From assembly GCF_030435805.1 (NCBI RefSeq), contig NC_081295.1:158443001-158507000 (forward strand): 64,000 nucleotides of DNA. The letters run 5' to 3'. Made by a program: the position numbers and the translations under genes. This DNA comes from Mustela lutreola. Taxonomy: Eukaryota; Chordata; Mammalia; Carnivora; Mustelidae. Positions 23,821-35,950 of this stretch are shown here, piece after piece (position 1 is the first letter of the stretch; the number at the start of each line of letters is the position of its first letter). Below the pieces are notes generated by a model. It searched no databases, was not told the origin of the DNA, and saw only the letters and a list, made by a program, of their open reading frames with translations.

Positions 23821-24679
23821 GGACTTTTGTTTTCTGGAAGGTTTTGATTACTGTTTCAATTTCGTTGCTGGTTATCTGTCTATTTAGATTGTCTATTTCT
23901 TCCTGTTTCAGTCTTGGTAGTTTATAAGTTTCCAGAAAGGCATCTATTTCTTCCAGTTTGCTTAATTTGTTGACAAATAGTTGCTGGTAATAATTTTTAA
24001 TAATTGTTTCTATTTCCTTGGTATTAGTTGTGATCTCTCCCCTTTCATTCATGATTTTATTAATTTGAGTCCTTTATCCTTTCTTTTGGATAAGTCTGGC
24101 CAGGGGTTAATTGATCTCATTAATTCTTTCAAAGAACCAGCTTTTAGTTTCCTTGATCTCTTCTGCTATTTTTCTGGTTTCTATTTCATTGATATCTACT
24201 CTAATCTTTATTATTTCTCTTTTGCTTGGTTTAGGCCTTACTTATTGTACTTTCTCCAGGTCCTTTAGATGTAAGGTTCACTTGTGCATGGGATTTTTCT
24301 TATATTTTTGAGAGATACTTGGATGGCTATGTACTTCCCCCTTAGGATCACTTTTCTGCATCCCATAGGTTTTGAACTGATGTGTTTTTATTCTCATTAG
24401 TCTCAATGAATTGTTTAAGCTCTTCTTTAATTTCCTGGTTGACCCAATCGTTCTTTTGCAGGATGCTCTTTAACTTCCAAGTGTTTGAGTTCCTTCCAAA
24501 TTTCTTCTTCTGGTTTCATTCCAGTTTCACAGCACTGTGGTCTGAAAATATGCAAAGAATGACTCCAGTCTTTTGGTATTGATTGAGACCTGATTTGTGA
24601 CCAGTATGTGGTCTATTCTGGAGAATGTTCCATGTGCACTTGAGAAGAATGAATTTTCTGTTGTTTTAGAATGAATGTT

Positions 24680-24700
24680 CTGTATATATATATATATATA
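24680..24700. repeat. (TA)n tract
   Basis: An uninterrupted TA run of about ten units inside ORF2 of the ancient L1. Confidence 0.9.
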
Positions 24701-24924
24701 TGAAGTACATCTGGTACAATGCTTCATTCAAAGCCCTAGTGTCTTTGTTGATCTTCTGTTTAGATGATCTGTCCATTGCTGTGAGTGGAGTGTTGAGGTC
24801 TCCTGCTATTAATATATTATTATCAATATGTTTCTTTATTTTGGTTATTAATTGGTTTATGTAATTTGCTGCTCCCATGTTGGGGCATAGATATTTAAAA
24901 TTGTTAGAGCTTCTTTTTGGAGAA

Positions 24925-25545
24925 ACACTTTATTTTTTTAATTTTTTATTTTTTAAATTACTTTTCATGTACTAGAATTCATTATTTATGCACCACACCC
25001 AGTACTCCATGCAATATGTGCCCTCCACAATACCCACCACCAGGCTGACCCAAATTCCCCCCTGCCCCTTCTGAACCCTCAGAATATTTTTCAGAGTCCA
25101 CAGTCTCTCATGATTCACCTCCCCCTCCAATTTCCCTCAACTCCCTTCTCTTCTCCATCTCCCCATGTCCTTCGTGTTATTTCTTATGCTCCACAAATAA
25201 GTGAAACCATATGATAATTGACTCTATCTTCTTGACTTATTTCATTCAGCATAATCTCCTCCAGTCCCGTCCATGTTGCTACAAAAGTTGGGGATTCATC
25301 CTTTCTGATGGAGGCATAATACTCCATCGTGTATATGGATCACATCTTCCTGATCCATTCGTCCGTTGAAGGGCAACTTGGTTCTTTCCACAGTTTGGCG
25401 ACTGTGGCCATTGCTGCTATAAACATTGGGGTACAGATGGCCCTTCTTTTCACTACATCTGTATCTTTGGGGTAAATACCCAGGAGTGCAATTGCAGGGT
25501 CATAGGGAAGCTCTATTTTTAATATCTTAAGGAATCTCCACACTG
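24925..25545 (-). mobile_element. young L1 3' end (620 bp) nested in the ancient L1
   Basis: A-tail at about 24930-24960, 3'UTR to about 25300, then ORF2 C-terminus (frame at 25340-25543 with [20 protein letters not shown]). The flanks ttggagaaacactt and ttggagagacactt are a duplication with one difference. Confidence 0.9.
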
Positions 25546-25767
25546 TTGGAGAGACACTTCAAGTATGATATAATGTCCCTCTACATCTACTACTGTCTTT
25601 GGCTTAAAATGCAATTTTTCTGATATGAGAATTGCCACCTCAGATTTCTTTTGAGGTCTGTTGGCATGGTAAATGGTTCTCCATCCTGTCACTTTCAATC
25701 TGGAGGTGACTTTAGGTTCAAAATGAGCATCTTGTAGATAGCATATGGATGAGTCCTGCTTTTTTTT

Positions 25768-26342
25768 TTTTAAAGCAGTGATGTTTTTGTTTATTTATTT
25801 TGTGTCTTCTTTTTTTTTTCTTTTTTTAAAAAAATTTCTTTATTTATTTTCAGCATAACAGTATCATTATTTTTTCACCACACCCAGTGCTCCATGCAAT
25901 CCATGCCCTCTATAATACCCACCACCTGGTACCCCGACCTCCCACCCCGCCGCCACTTCAAACCCCTCAGATTGTTTTTCAGAGTCCATAGTCTCTCATG
26001 ATTCACCTCCCCTTCCAATTTGCCCCAACCTCCTTCTCTCTAACTCCCCATGTCCTCCATGCTTTTTGTTATGCTCCACAAATAAGTGAAACCATATGAT
26101 AATTGACTCTCTCTGCTTGACTGATTTCACTCAGCATAATCTCTTCCAGTCCTGTCCATGTTGCTACTGCACTCCTGGTATTTACCCCAAAGATACAGAT
26201 GTAGTGAAAAGAAGGTCCATCTGTACCCCAATGTTTATAGCAGCAATGGCCACGGTCGCCAAACTGTGAAATGAACCAAGATGCCCTTCAATGGATAAAT
26301 GCATAAGGAAGATGTGGTCCATATACACTATGGAGTATTATG
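25768..26342 (-). mobile_element. twin-primed L1 nested in the ancient L1
   Basis: The 3' part (about 25790-26165) is minus strand. The 5' part (26166-26342) is inverted to plus strand and encodes the adjoining ORF2 segment ([11 protein letters not shown]-like, then 'HGRQTVK'). This is the classic 5' inversion of L1. cctgctttttt is found on both sides (about 25757 and 26344). Confidence 0.85.
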
Positions 26343-29096
26343 CCTGCTTTTTTATCCAGTCTACAACTCTGTATCATTTCATGGGAGCATTCAGCCCATT
26401 CACATTGAGAGTAACTATTGAAAGATATAAATTTAGTGTCATTGTATTACCTGTAAAGTCCCCATTTCTGTAGATTTTCTGTTTCTTTTTGGTCTATGCC
26501 ACTCTTGGGGTTTCCCTTCACTTACAGAATTCTCCTTAATACTTCTTATGAGGCTGGCTTGGTGATAACATATTCTTTCAGCTTCTGCCTGTTCTGAAAG
26601 CTATTTATCTTTCCATTTGTTCCAAATGACAGCCTTGCTGGGTCAAGTATTCTTGGCTGCATGTTCTCATTTAATACCCTGAATGTGTCTTGCCAGCCCT
26701 TTCTGGCTTAACAGGACTATGTGGACATGTCTGACGTTATTCTGAAGTTCTTCCCTCCATACCTAAGAAATCTCTTACCCCCAGATGCTCTCAGGATAGC
26801 TTCCTTTGCTCTAAAATTTATAGGCATCATTGTTGTATGTCAGGATATTGATCTATTTTTATTGATTTTGGGAGGGGTCCTCTCTGCTTCTTGGTCATGA
26901 ATGTTTGTTTCCTTCCCCAGATTAGGGAAGTTCAGCTGTGATTTGTTCAAATATATCTTCTAGTCCTCTCTCTTCTCTTACCCACCTCCCCCTCAGGGAT
27001 CCCAATAATTCTGACATTAAAACATTCCACGGTGTTGTTCATCTCTCTAAGTCTATTTTCATGTGCTACTAGCTGCCTATCCCTACCTTCTTCAGCTTCC
27101 TTCCTCTCTATTAGCTGTTCTTCTAGCTCACTAATTCATTCTTTTGCCTCAGTTACCCTTGCTGTTATTCAGTTTAGACAGCATCTCATTCACAGCATTT
27201 TTAAGTTTAGCCTGATTAGATCTCATTTCTGCCCTTAGAGAATCTATATTGCCACTAATACTTTTCTCAAGCCTTGCTATTGACTTCATGGTTGCTCTCC
27301 TGAAGTCTATCTTTCTCATCTTCCTTTTGTTTATATGCATTTTTTCTATTGCAGAGGACATTGTCTCTGGTTCTTTTCCTTATTTGGAGTTCCTCCTCCT
27401 AGTCATTCTATTGAGGGATGGATGAGCAAATGGATGGAGTCTAAAATATCAACCCGACCCAAGATAGATGTACCCTAGCAAAATCCAGAGTGGTCAGTTG
27501 CCACCACTAAAAAGTCAAAGCTAAAATGAAACACAAGAGTAAAAATAAAAAACAGAAAAAATTTAAAAATAAAGAAATAATCTCAAAAAAGAGGAGATGG
27601 GAAGGCAGGCCATAACTCTCAGTGTGGACAAAGCAGGGTGTTTCAGTTCTCCCTGGGTGTATTTTAGTGTGTGTTTTAGAGGCCACTACATCCCAAAATT
27701 ATGAGGAAAGTAAAACTTGTATATATAAAAAGGGAAAACAGAATAGAGTGAAACACGGGCTAAAATAAAGGCTATGTCTATTAAAAAATAGGTGTGTAAA
27801 AATACAAGTTCAAAGACACTGTGAATCGTGAGTTGGTGTAATAGACATCTAGTTGAAATGAGGATAAGGTATGAAGGAAAATACAGCAGGGGGAAATGGC
27901 AGGAGAGAAGGAGAACAAAAGAAGGAAAGAAAAGAAAAGAAAAGAAAAAAGAAAAGAATTATATCTGAAAATAGACAAGCCTTGAGGCAACGCCTGGAGC
28001 TCAATATACAATTTCCCCGGGCAGTGGGATTTTACAGTCTTATGGGGTCATAGGGTTGTTTCCACCTGTCCTTCCAGCCTGTGTTCTGGGAGAGGGGCCT
28101 GCCTCACTGTTTCTCAGGTATCCCCGCCTGGGCAGAGTTGCCCCACACTCTGTCAGGGAGATGGGCTCAGTAGAAACTGGCCCTCTTTTTGGCTTTTGTT
28201 CCCTGGGGTCTTTCCACACCTCTTCAGGGGATCAGGGCCAACATGGCCACAGCCAAACCTCTGGGCCAGAGCAGAAAATTTGCATTCTGCCCTCTTTAAT
28301 AAACCCTCTGGGATAAACAGTCTCCACTTCTGTAGGTGCCCCAAACCATAGCCTCCTGCAGTGCGTGCCCACTGCAATCTCTCAGAAGTGTTTTAAGGGG
28401 CCTTTTGTACCTTGAAAACCGCCAAGTAGCTGTGGGTCATGCACACACCCAAAGCTCCAGAATCAGGTCTGTGTTCCACCCTAAAGTCCTTTCCCGGCCA
28501 CTACTGCTCTGCGATTTTTTGCCCAGTCCTATGTTCAGGTTTCACATCTTCTTCAAACTGTTCAAGGAAAGAGTGGATGGCGACCCACTGGGTTCGGTTT
28601 CTGGCAATCCAAGCTGAGGGCCTCTTCTTGGTCTTGCTGACCGTAAGCTCCTCCTGGCTCCAGTGCGATGTCAGTCTACCAGTTCAGGCTCCCCCTTTTC
28701 TCTGAGGTCCCTCGTATCCTGAGACCACAGTGCTCTACCTAGAATTCTGCCTTTTCATTTCCAGAGCCCCTTTCAGAGAGGGATGTCTGTCCTAGAGCAG
28801 ATTTCTACGGGTTCTGAGTTTGCACTCTGGTGTTCTCTCATCTTCCAGGGGCCGGCTTATGGAGGCTGCCTCCCCCTTCTGTTTCTCTTCTGATATTTCC
28901 CTGTGGATTCATGACTCCACGCTTCCAACCTTGCAAAAAGCAGTCACTTTTCTGCTTGTAGAGATCCTGATATATATTCTTAGAACTCACAATGATTTCA
29001 TAGGTGTTCGAAATCGCCTGGCAGATATCCAACTAAATGCAGGGGACTCATTGAAAAGGGGTCCCCTTCTCCACCACCAAGAGCTATTGGGACACT

Positions 29097-30741
29097 AAGT
29101 TCTTTACAGGGAATTCCAAAGTATAAGCTATTCATTATATTAACTACTGACTTTTCTATCCTTTAATGTTGATTTCTGTTCTCCTAAACGTTAGCACTCA
29201 CCAACAGAGAGAGACGGACCTGCCTATGACAATTACTGAGAGACAGAATCAAACATCTTCCTACACTCTCCAGTGAAAAGAAAATGTGCCTCCTCTGGGA
29301 GGGGGAAGGGTACAGATCCAGAACAAGAAGAATTGAAATATAACATGTTCCTACGCCAGGGTTTTTCAGGAAGGAGGAAGGCTCAACTGAATCACCCAGT
29401 GATGGGCACAGCCCTGCACGCTTCTGCGGTGGGGGGAGAAGGGAGTGTGGCGGGCATGGCTGCAGGTTACGTGATGCTCTCCCCTGAGACACACAGGCTT
29501 CCTGAGACAGGATGCAGCACTGACTACCACAAAAGCTTCTGGGTGCAGAGTCTAAGAGGATTGGGAGACTGACATCATCTGGAGTGTGAGAGGTTGTAAG
29601 GTAAGGGGACAGAGCAGAGAAAGTCAGGGAGTGGCTTATCAGAAGCAACAACTATCTAGTGTTTCCCTTAAATGTTAGGATTACAGGTATGTGGCACAAG
29701 AGATATCTTAAGAAAAGGGCCATGGAAGACAACGGATTCCAATATGAACATAACAGCCAAGCTCGAAGCATGTTTCGATTCTGACCGTAACCATAATCAG
29801 CTGTTTCTTCCTTCTCCAAAGAGTATAACTTACTCAGTTTACCAGTATTCCTGTCATAAGTTTCCTGTGAATTGTTCTAAATTAATTATTCCATAGGAAC
29901 TGTCTGTTACTGTTGGGGAAGGAAATGCCTGGATTCTCCTGCACACCTGAGTCCAGTCGAATGATAAAATAGTTTCTGCTGCATCGTGATAAGGCATAAC
30001 CTTGTTATCAGATCCTCCGTGCAGTGACTGGGGAGATTGTGGAAAGCAGTGGGTAATCATTTCTATCATCTTTAATGAGCCATTTACATAAAGACATTTC
30101 AGAAGTGAAAATTTCATACTAATGAGGATTAATATTTACTAAAGGTTTCTTGTAGTGCTTCAGTTATAATGTCCAATAACATTTATCATGTTTTCCTTTG
30201 GTTGATAGGAGAAATAAACATTTGTTATGAAAACAGAGATTCATAAGAGGCTGAGAACTCAAGCAACATATCTAATTGTGTGGGAATGACCCGAAATGAA
30301 TCACTTGTGCTGGGTTATTTCCAAGCCAGAATCACATACTGAGTGCTTGTCTTGGCTCTCAGGGCTGGGCGAGGAAGCCCATGAAGCTGAGCCTTGGACA
30401 TTGCCTTATTTCTCTATTTCTCTCGATGTCCAAGTGACACTGAAAGTCCACCTCAATGTGTAAACCTTCAGAATCTCACCTGCATTCAAAGACCACTCAA
30501 TCTTTATTATGTTGAATGGGGATCTACAAATAGAATTTCTCATAGAGCATGAAACTCTTGTATCTTCACATTATATGACAGAGCCATTTGCTTAATCAGG
30601 GACTCTTCATAGGAAACTTTTATAGACTGATAATAATATATAGACATTTATAGTAATAAGATACACCTTTATTTTGTATATAATATAACAATAGATACTG
30701 ATAATAATAGAGAATATTCCATGCAGTGTCCTATGAATTCA
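29097..30741. other. unique sequence, no gene recognised
   Basis: A 155-codon open stretch on the minus strand (29184-29651) is Ser/Leu/Pro-rich and matches nothing I know, so I treat it as chance. No repeat is seen. Confidence 0.5.
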
Positions 30742-30756
30742 TTAACATGGTGTTTT

Positions 30757-31443
30757 TTGTTTTTTTGGTTTTGTTTTTGTTTTATTGCTTTTCAGCGTAA
30801 CAGTATTCATTGTTTTTGCACCACACCCAGTGCTCCATGCAATCCGTGCCCTCTATAATACCCACCACCTGGTACCCCGACCTCCCACTCCTGCACCTTC
30901 AAGACCCTCAGATTGTTTTTCAGAGTCCATAGTCTCTCATGGTTCACCTCCCCTTCCAATTTCCCCCAACTCCCTTCTCCTCTCTATCTCCCCTTGTCCT
31001 CCATGCTATTTGTTATGCTCCACAAATAAGTGAAACCATATGATAATTGACTCTCTCTGCTTGACTTATTTCACTCAGTATAATCTCTTCCAGTCCTGTC
31101 CATGTTGCTACAAAAGTTGGGTATTCATCCTTTCTGATGGAGGCATCATACTCCATAGTGTATATGGACCATATCTTCCTTATCCATTCGTCTGTTGAAG
31201 AGCATCTTGGTTCTTTCCACAGTTTGGTGACCGTGGCCATTGCTGCTATAAGCATTGGGGTACAGATGGCCCTTCTTTTCACTACATCTATATCTTTGGG
31301 GTAAATACCCAGTAGTGCAATTGCAGGGTCATAGGGAAGCTCTATTTTTAACTTGTTGAGGAATCCCCACACTGTTCTCCAAAGTGGCTGCACCAACTTG
31401 CATTCCCACCAACAGTGTAAGAGGGTTCCCCTTTCTCCACATC
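30757..31443 (-). mobile_element. young L1 3' end (690 bp)
   Basis: A-tail, 3'UTR, then an intact C-terminal ORF2 frame at 31013-31450 ([40 protein letters not shown]). It is flanked by an exact 15-bp target-site duplication, ttaacatggtgtttt, at 30742-30756 and 31444-31458. A recent insertion. Confidence 0.95.
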
Positions 31444-31469
31444 TTAACATGGTGTTTTAAAAGACAAGA

Positions 31470-31688
31470 GGTTTTTTTTTTTTTAAAAGATTTTTTTTTA
31501 TTTATTTATCAGAGAGAGAAAGAGGGAGAGAGAGCAAGCACAGGCAGACAGAGTGGCAGGCAGAGGCACAGGGAGAAGCAGGCTCCCCGCTGAGCAAGGA
31601 GCCCGATGTAGGACTCGATCCCAGGACGCTGGGATCATGACCTGAGCTGAAGGCAGCTGCTTAACCAACTGAGCCACCCAGGCATCCC
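31470..31688 (-). mobile_element. Can-SINE with 18-bp target-site duplication
   Basis: Reverse SINE. taaaagacaagaggtttt occurs at 31458-31475 and again at 31689-31706. It landed directly beside the target-site duplication of the L1 at 30757-31443, in the same orientation. Confidence 0.95.
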
Positions 31689-31706
31689 TAAAAGACAAGA
31701 GGTTTT

Positions 31707-32465
31707 GATTCTGATAAACTCCATTCTAAGGCCATTTCTTACCTTATCTTCACGATTTGGCTCTACAGTTTGCATTTTTAATTCTAACCAACACAGCAAG
31801 AAAGACAGGAAAGGGCTTCATCATCCTTCACTTACATGGAAATGATGACTCAGAAATTTTAAGTCAAGAAAATATGTCAGGTGAGGGACAGAAGCCATGT
31901 TCAAATCCAGTGGTTCTACTGGCTTAATGCTCTTTCTGGAGACACCTGGCACCTGCTTCAAGTATCTCACTCTTTCCGTAGCAGTGATTAAAATAAATTG
32001 TTTTGGTATGTACATAAAGCTGGTTGCTACTACATGGACCCCAGGCCCCCCAGTCTAAGGTCTGTGCAGAGTAACTCATGAAAACAATAGCAGGTGTCAT
32101 TTTAAAAATCAGATTTTACCTATTTCCATGTCACGCCAAATGACCATTAGGGAGGGAGCAGAGAATCTGACTACTGTAGAGTTAGGATGTTTAAGAGAAT
32201 CTTTTGGGTCAAAAAATATATATATATATAAGCAATCATGACCTGTTTTCTTTGCTTTAGCCTTGCTTGAATTACCTTACCTCATGGGACCCACACATAT
32301 TAAAATAAACTACTATGTCAGGAAGATGCCTACAAATGCTATAATATATGTATGGCTACTTTGACTACGTGACATGTGAGCAGGGTTTCCAACAGTCACA
32401 TGTATTGGGATCCCTGTCATTGTGCAGAGTTGTTACTTCGTATTTCGCAGTTTTGAATTGTTCCG
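31707..32465. other. unique sequence, no feature seen
   Basis: AT-rich, with a short (TA)n run at about 32217-32230. No gene or clear repeat. Confidence 0.5.
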
Positions 32466-32698
32466 CTTGTTCCCATCCCTTTTTTTTTTTTTTGCCATAT
32501 TTAAAACATTTTTAATCCCAATTTAATTGCAAATATTACTACAAGGCACAGGTATTTAAAGTTGCAAGCAATATTTGTTGGGTAAGTGTTAGATCACCAT
32601 ATACTATGCTTATAGATACATAACCTTCATATATCTGTGACTATTCCTTTTTTTTTTTAACTTTATTTTATTTTTTCAGTGTTCTCTTGTTCCCATCC
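32466..32698 (-). mobile_element. L1 insertion with 3' transduction
   Basis: Exact 13-bp repeats cttgttcccatcc at 32466-32478 and 32686-32698 bound the insertion. Read on the minus strand it holds a 36-nt L1 3' stub (32650-32685, 'gaacactgaaaaaataaaat'), a first A-run (about 32650-32659), about 150 bp of non-L1 sequence (32496-32649) and a terminal A-run (about 32480-32495). This is the textbook form of an L1 transcript that read past its own poly(A) signal and carried its genomic 3' flank. Confidence 0.85.
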
Positions 32699-32817
32699 TT
32701 AACGTTGGGTGCTTTTGCAAGGCTCAGTAGAGTAAATTACAGCAAAGCAGTAGATTCAAATGATCCATAACACCACCATCTTTTCCCAGGACATAATGTT
32801 TGGGTGGCAGTTTTGTG

Positions 32818-32856
32818 TTTGTGTGTGTGTATATGTATATATGTATGTACGTATTT
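32818..32856. repeat. TG/TA-rich microsatellite
   Basis: An imperfect gtgtgtgtgt-atatgtatatatgtatgtac tract. Confidence 0.85.
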
Positions 32857-33017
32857 CCTGCCGTTCTTCTCTCCATCACGGCATGTGCATGGCAAAACAT
32901 GAAGGGGGATGAACGTCAAGAGGGATGATTAGAGACGGTGATAAAAAGAAATTCCACAAGCGGGAGTATGTGGAGGTGAACCTATAGTAACATACACATG
33001 GACGCAGACACAACAAT

Positions 33018-33245
33018 GGCCGATACTTTCTGAGCACTGAATCGTTTTCCTAAGTGTTTTATGGGAATTAACTCACTTAATCCTCACAGCAACCCCATGA
33101 GGAACATGCCATTCTAATCTCCTTTAATAAGTGGAAAAATGGAGGAAACAGATAGTTTAAATGTTAACTTTGGCCCAGCATTAGATGGCTGTGTTGGGAT
33201 CTGAACCCAGATAGAATATCTCCAAAATACTCTTAATTCTGATGC
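33018..33245 (+). mobile_element. MIR element (ancient SINE)
   Basis: Order and wording match MIR: 'gatactttctgagcactgaa', 'cctaagtgttttatgg', 'attaactcacttaatcctca', 'ccccatgagg', and at the right 'gggatctgaacccag'. Strongly diverged, as expected for a mammal-wide element. Confidence 0.8.
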
Positions 33246-34636
33246 TCCTAAGTATGGATTTGGATCTGTGTGCTTTTGTGTGTGGGTGTACGGATGGATG
33301 TACACGTGCAAAAAATGGATGTTCTTGTATGTATCTTTTGTGAATGCCCCTAATATATTTGTCTTTTCATAGTAACTTGGAACCTCAAAAAGTACATTTG
33401 TTGGTTATATTTACCTGCAACAAATATTACTGTGGGATAAACAATGATGTGTTCTAAACAAACGTAGCGTAAACACGGTCTCACGTTATGCCGATGAACA
33501 CGTTGAGTCCAGAGCAGCAGACGCGAAACCTCCTTGGTCGTCTGCCCTTTCCATGGTAAACATTCCTTAGACTCGTGCTGGATGATATTTCAAAAGAAAA
33601 GCCAAACGGCAGTACACCCACAAAGAAGAATGAGGAATGTTTTGTCAGGAACTCCTAGGTATTAGGTTGAGAGACAACTGTCACATTGAGACATTTGAGG
33701 GAGATGAGCTTTATCGTAATTAACTTCAGAAAACACACTCAGCAGCCATGGGCAGGTGCATGGGCAGCCAGAGGAAAGCTTAGTGTTCCAGCTTTTCCTC
33801 GTTACAGGAGAACCTATTCATTGCTAAGTGTAGTGGGTAAAATGGTAAGTAAAGTTGAGAAGTGCAGCTCTGCTCTCCACGTCTGTGTCCAGGCTATGCT
33901 CAGGAAGAAATGAACAATTGGTTGTCCTTGGAGTGCTATGATGGTGCTCTCCTGGAGGTCACTGAGTGGTGGGGACACATGGAGGGGTTTCCCGGCCGAG
34001 TATGGGGGTGAGGCAGCGCAGCAGTGGGGAAGTTTCCAGAGAGGAGAAGACACTGTCCTGCAATCTGAGCCCACTGAGCAGGAGACTAGGTGGACAGTCA
34101 AGGAGGCAGATGTCAAGCCCCTGCAAGAAAATGAGCACAAAGACAAGGAAATCAAGCAAGCAAGGCACATACTAAAGGCTGCTAGTGTGTGTGGCTGGAT
34201 ATACTGTACTAAGAGCTCCTTTGATTACAGGGTAAGAACAAAGTTTTTATCAATAGGTGGTGAGCCAATCCATGGATTTGCAGGAATTACATGAAGACAT
34301 TTGAATGTTAACTTGAAGGCAGTGGCAACTTCCATTTAGCAAAAAACCCCGTGGTAGGAAAAGGCTGGCAGATGAGAAGTATGAAAGGTAGAGAAGTTTG
34401 TCATCTTTAGCAGGGAGCTCAGCGTGGAGGGTCAGTGTGGTGTGAGAGCGTGTGGGGGTCCTTGCACCTGAGCGGCTGCTGCGCCATGCCTCAAGCCCTC
34501 TTCCAACACCGAGTCCCCGGGACACTGGCTTTAACGCTCTGAATTACAGCAATTCTTTATTCATTGAATGCCCATTTAATTTCTGCTTTCCTTCACTAAA
34601 TAAGTTTCATTTGGGAGGAAATGTTGAGTTTTGTTT
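33246..34636. other. unique sequence, no gene recognised
   Basis: Overlapping open stretches of about 118 codons lie on both strands at 33814-34294, with no recognisable motif. No repeat consensus is seen. Confidence 0.5.
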
Positions 34637-34639
34637 TGT

Positions 34640-34666
34640 TTTTGTTGTTGTTGTTGTTGTTTTATT
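34640..34666. repeat. (TTG)n microsatellite at an L1 insertion site
   Basis: A tgttgttgttgttgttgttt run directly before the tail of the L1 at 34668. Confidence 0.9.
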
Positions 34667-34667
34667 A

Positions 34668-35453
34668 TTTTAATTTTTTATTTTTTATAAACATATATTT
34701 TTATCCCCAGGGGTACAGGTCTGTGAATCACCAGGTTTACACACTTCACAGCACTCACCAAATCACATACCCTCCCCAATGTCCATAATCCCACCCCCTT
34801 CTCCCAAACCCCCTCCCCCCGGCAACCCTCAGTTTGTTTTGTGAGATTAAGAGTCACTTATGGTTTATCTCCCTCCCAATCCCATCTTGTTTCATTGATT
34901 CTTCTCCTACCCACTTAAGCCCCCATGTTGCATCACCACTTCCTCATATCAGGGAGATCATATGATAGTTGTCTTTCTCTGCTTGACTTATTTCGCTAAG
35001 CATGATACGCTCTAGTTCCATCCATGTTGTCGCAAATGGCAAGATTTCATTTCTTTTGATGGCTGCATAGTATTCCATTGTGTATATATACCACATCTTC
35101 TTGATCCATTCATCTGTTGATGGACATCTAGGTTCTTTCCATAGTTTGGCTATTGTGGACATTGCTGCTATAAACATTCGGGTGCATGTGCTCCTAGGAA
35201 CAACGCAAAAGGCAAGGGAAGCAAGGGAAAAAATGAACTACTGGGATTTCATCAAGATCAAAAGCTTTTGCACAGCAAAGGAAACAGTTAACAAAATCAA
35301 AAGACAGCTGACAGAATGGGAGAAGATATTTGCAAACGACATATCAGATAAAGGACTAGTGTCCAGAATCTATAAAGAACTTAGCAAACTCAACACCCAA
35401 AGAACAAATAATCCAATCAAGAAATGGGCAGAGGACATGAACAGACATTTCTG
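34668..35453 (-). mobile_element. young twin-primed L1
   Basis: 34668-35199 is minus strand: tail, 'ataaacatatatttttatcc' 3'UTR type, and a C-terminal ORF2 frame of 77 codons at 34944-35177. 35200-35453 is the next-upstream ORF2 part in plus orientation ([20 protein letters not shown]...). This 5' inversion comes from twin priming. ttttgttttttt-like sequence flanks both sides. The 3' half is almost identical to the copy at 40.6-41.1 kb. Confidence 0.9.
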
Positions 35454-35923
35454 TTTTGTTTTTTTTATTGTTAAATTTCAGGACCTGAAGTAGTAAGTGC
35501 AGAATACTTACTGCTCAGAAAACACTTGCTGAATGAATGTGTGATGAATTCAGTGGCAAAAGAAACATGGAGAAAAAGACAGGTGTGAGAAAATCTTTGT
35601 CTGGAAGTATTTAACAACGGATTAGTTGGAGAAATGAACAAGGAATTGAGCTTAAGCTATCTTTCCCCCAATTTTATGCTTGATGACTAGGTGTGTTTTT
35701 GTCTCTTTAAAAAAAATTTTTTTTTAATTTCTTTTCAGTGCGACTTGGTATATTTTTGAGCAGATACGGTGGCTTCATGAACACGGAACAGGATTTGGTT
35801 TGTAAACTTGTGAGAACGGGTGTAATTTCCAAGCTTTTTGATTTTTGGAATCGCAGGTCAGAAATGTATCTCTCGGACTTACGACAAGCAGTAGAGAGAT
35901 TTGCACTTAGAGCTGAATGACAC
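35454..35923. other. OR 5' flank with a short L1-like tail
   Basis: Unique sequence upstream of the plus-strand OR. At 35708-35740 'tttttttttaatttcttttcag' matches the extreme L1 3' end read in reverse and would also serve as a splice acceptor. No promoter could be fixed. Confidence 0.4.
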
Positions 35924-35950
35924 TTGCCTTGTTGTCCTTTTCCCCAGGTC
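35924..35950 (+). promoter_or_regulatory. splice acceptor before the OR coding exon
   Basis: The pyrimidine tract ttgccttgttgtccttttccccag ends at 35947, three bases before the ATG at 35951. OR genes typically have noncoding 5' exons spliced just upstream of the single coding exon, and this fits that layout. Confidence 0.65.

Larger units (their letters stand above)
18541..29096 (-). mobile_element. ancient near full-length L1 interrupted by at least seven insertions
   Basis: Minus-strand L1 traced collinearly through seven or more interruptions. 3'UTR remainder is at 18541-18880 (the extreme 3' end is missing). ORF2 runs from the C-terminus (about 18900-19515, 21601-22330) through RT and linker (22532-24110) to the endonuclease domain (about 24500-26450, with GDLNTPL at 24800 and a WIKKQDSSIC-like block at 26345-26370). 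ORF1 lies at about 26500-27430 (coiled-coil part at 27149-27361). The 5'UTR, GC-rich in its outer part, extends to about 29096. The host sequence adds up to about 6.5 kb, the normal full length. Scattered stops and indels break both ORFs. Confidence 0.85.

Noticed and set aside
29184-29651. 155-codon minus-strand open frame
   Set aside because: Low-complexity Ser/Leu/Pro composition, an overlapping open frame on the opposite strand and no family motif.
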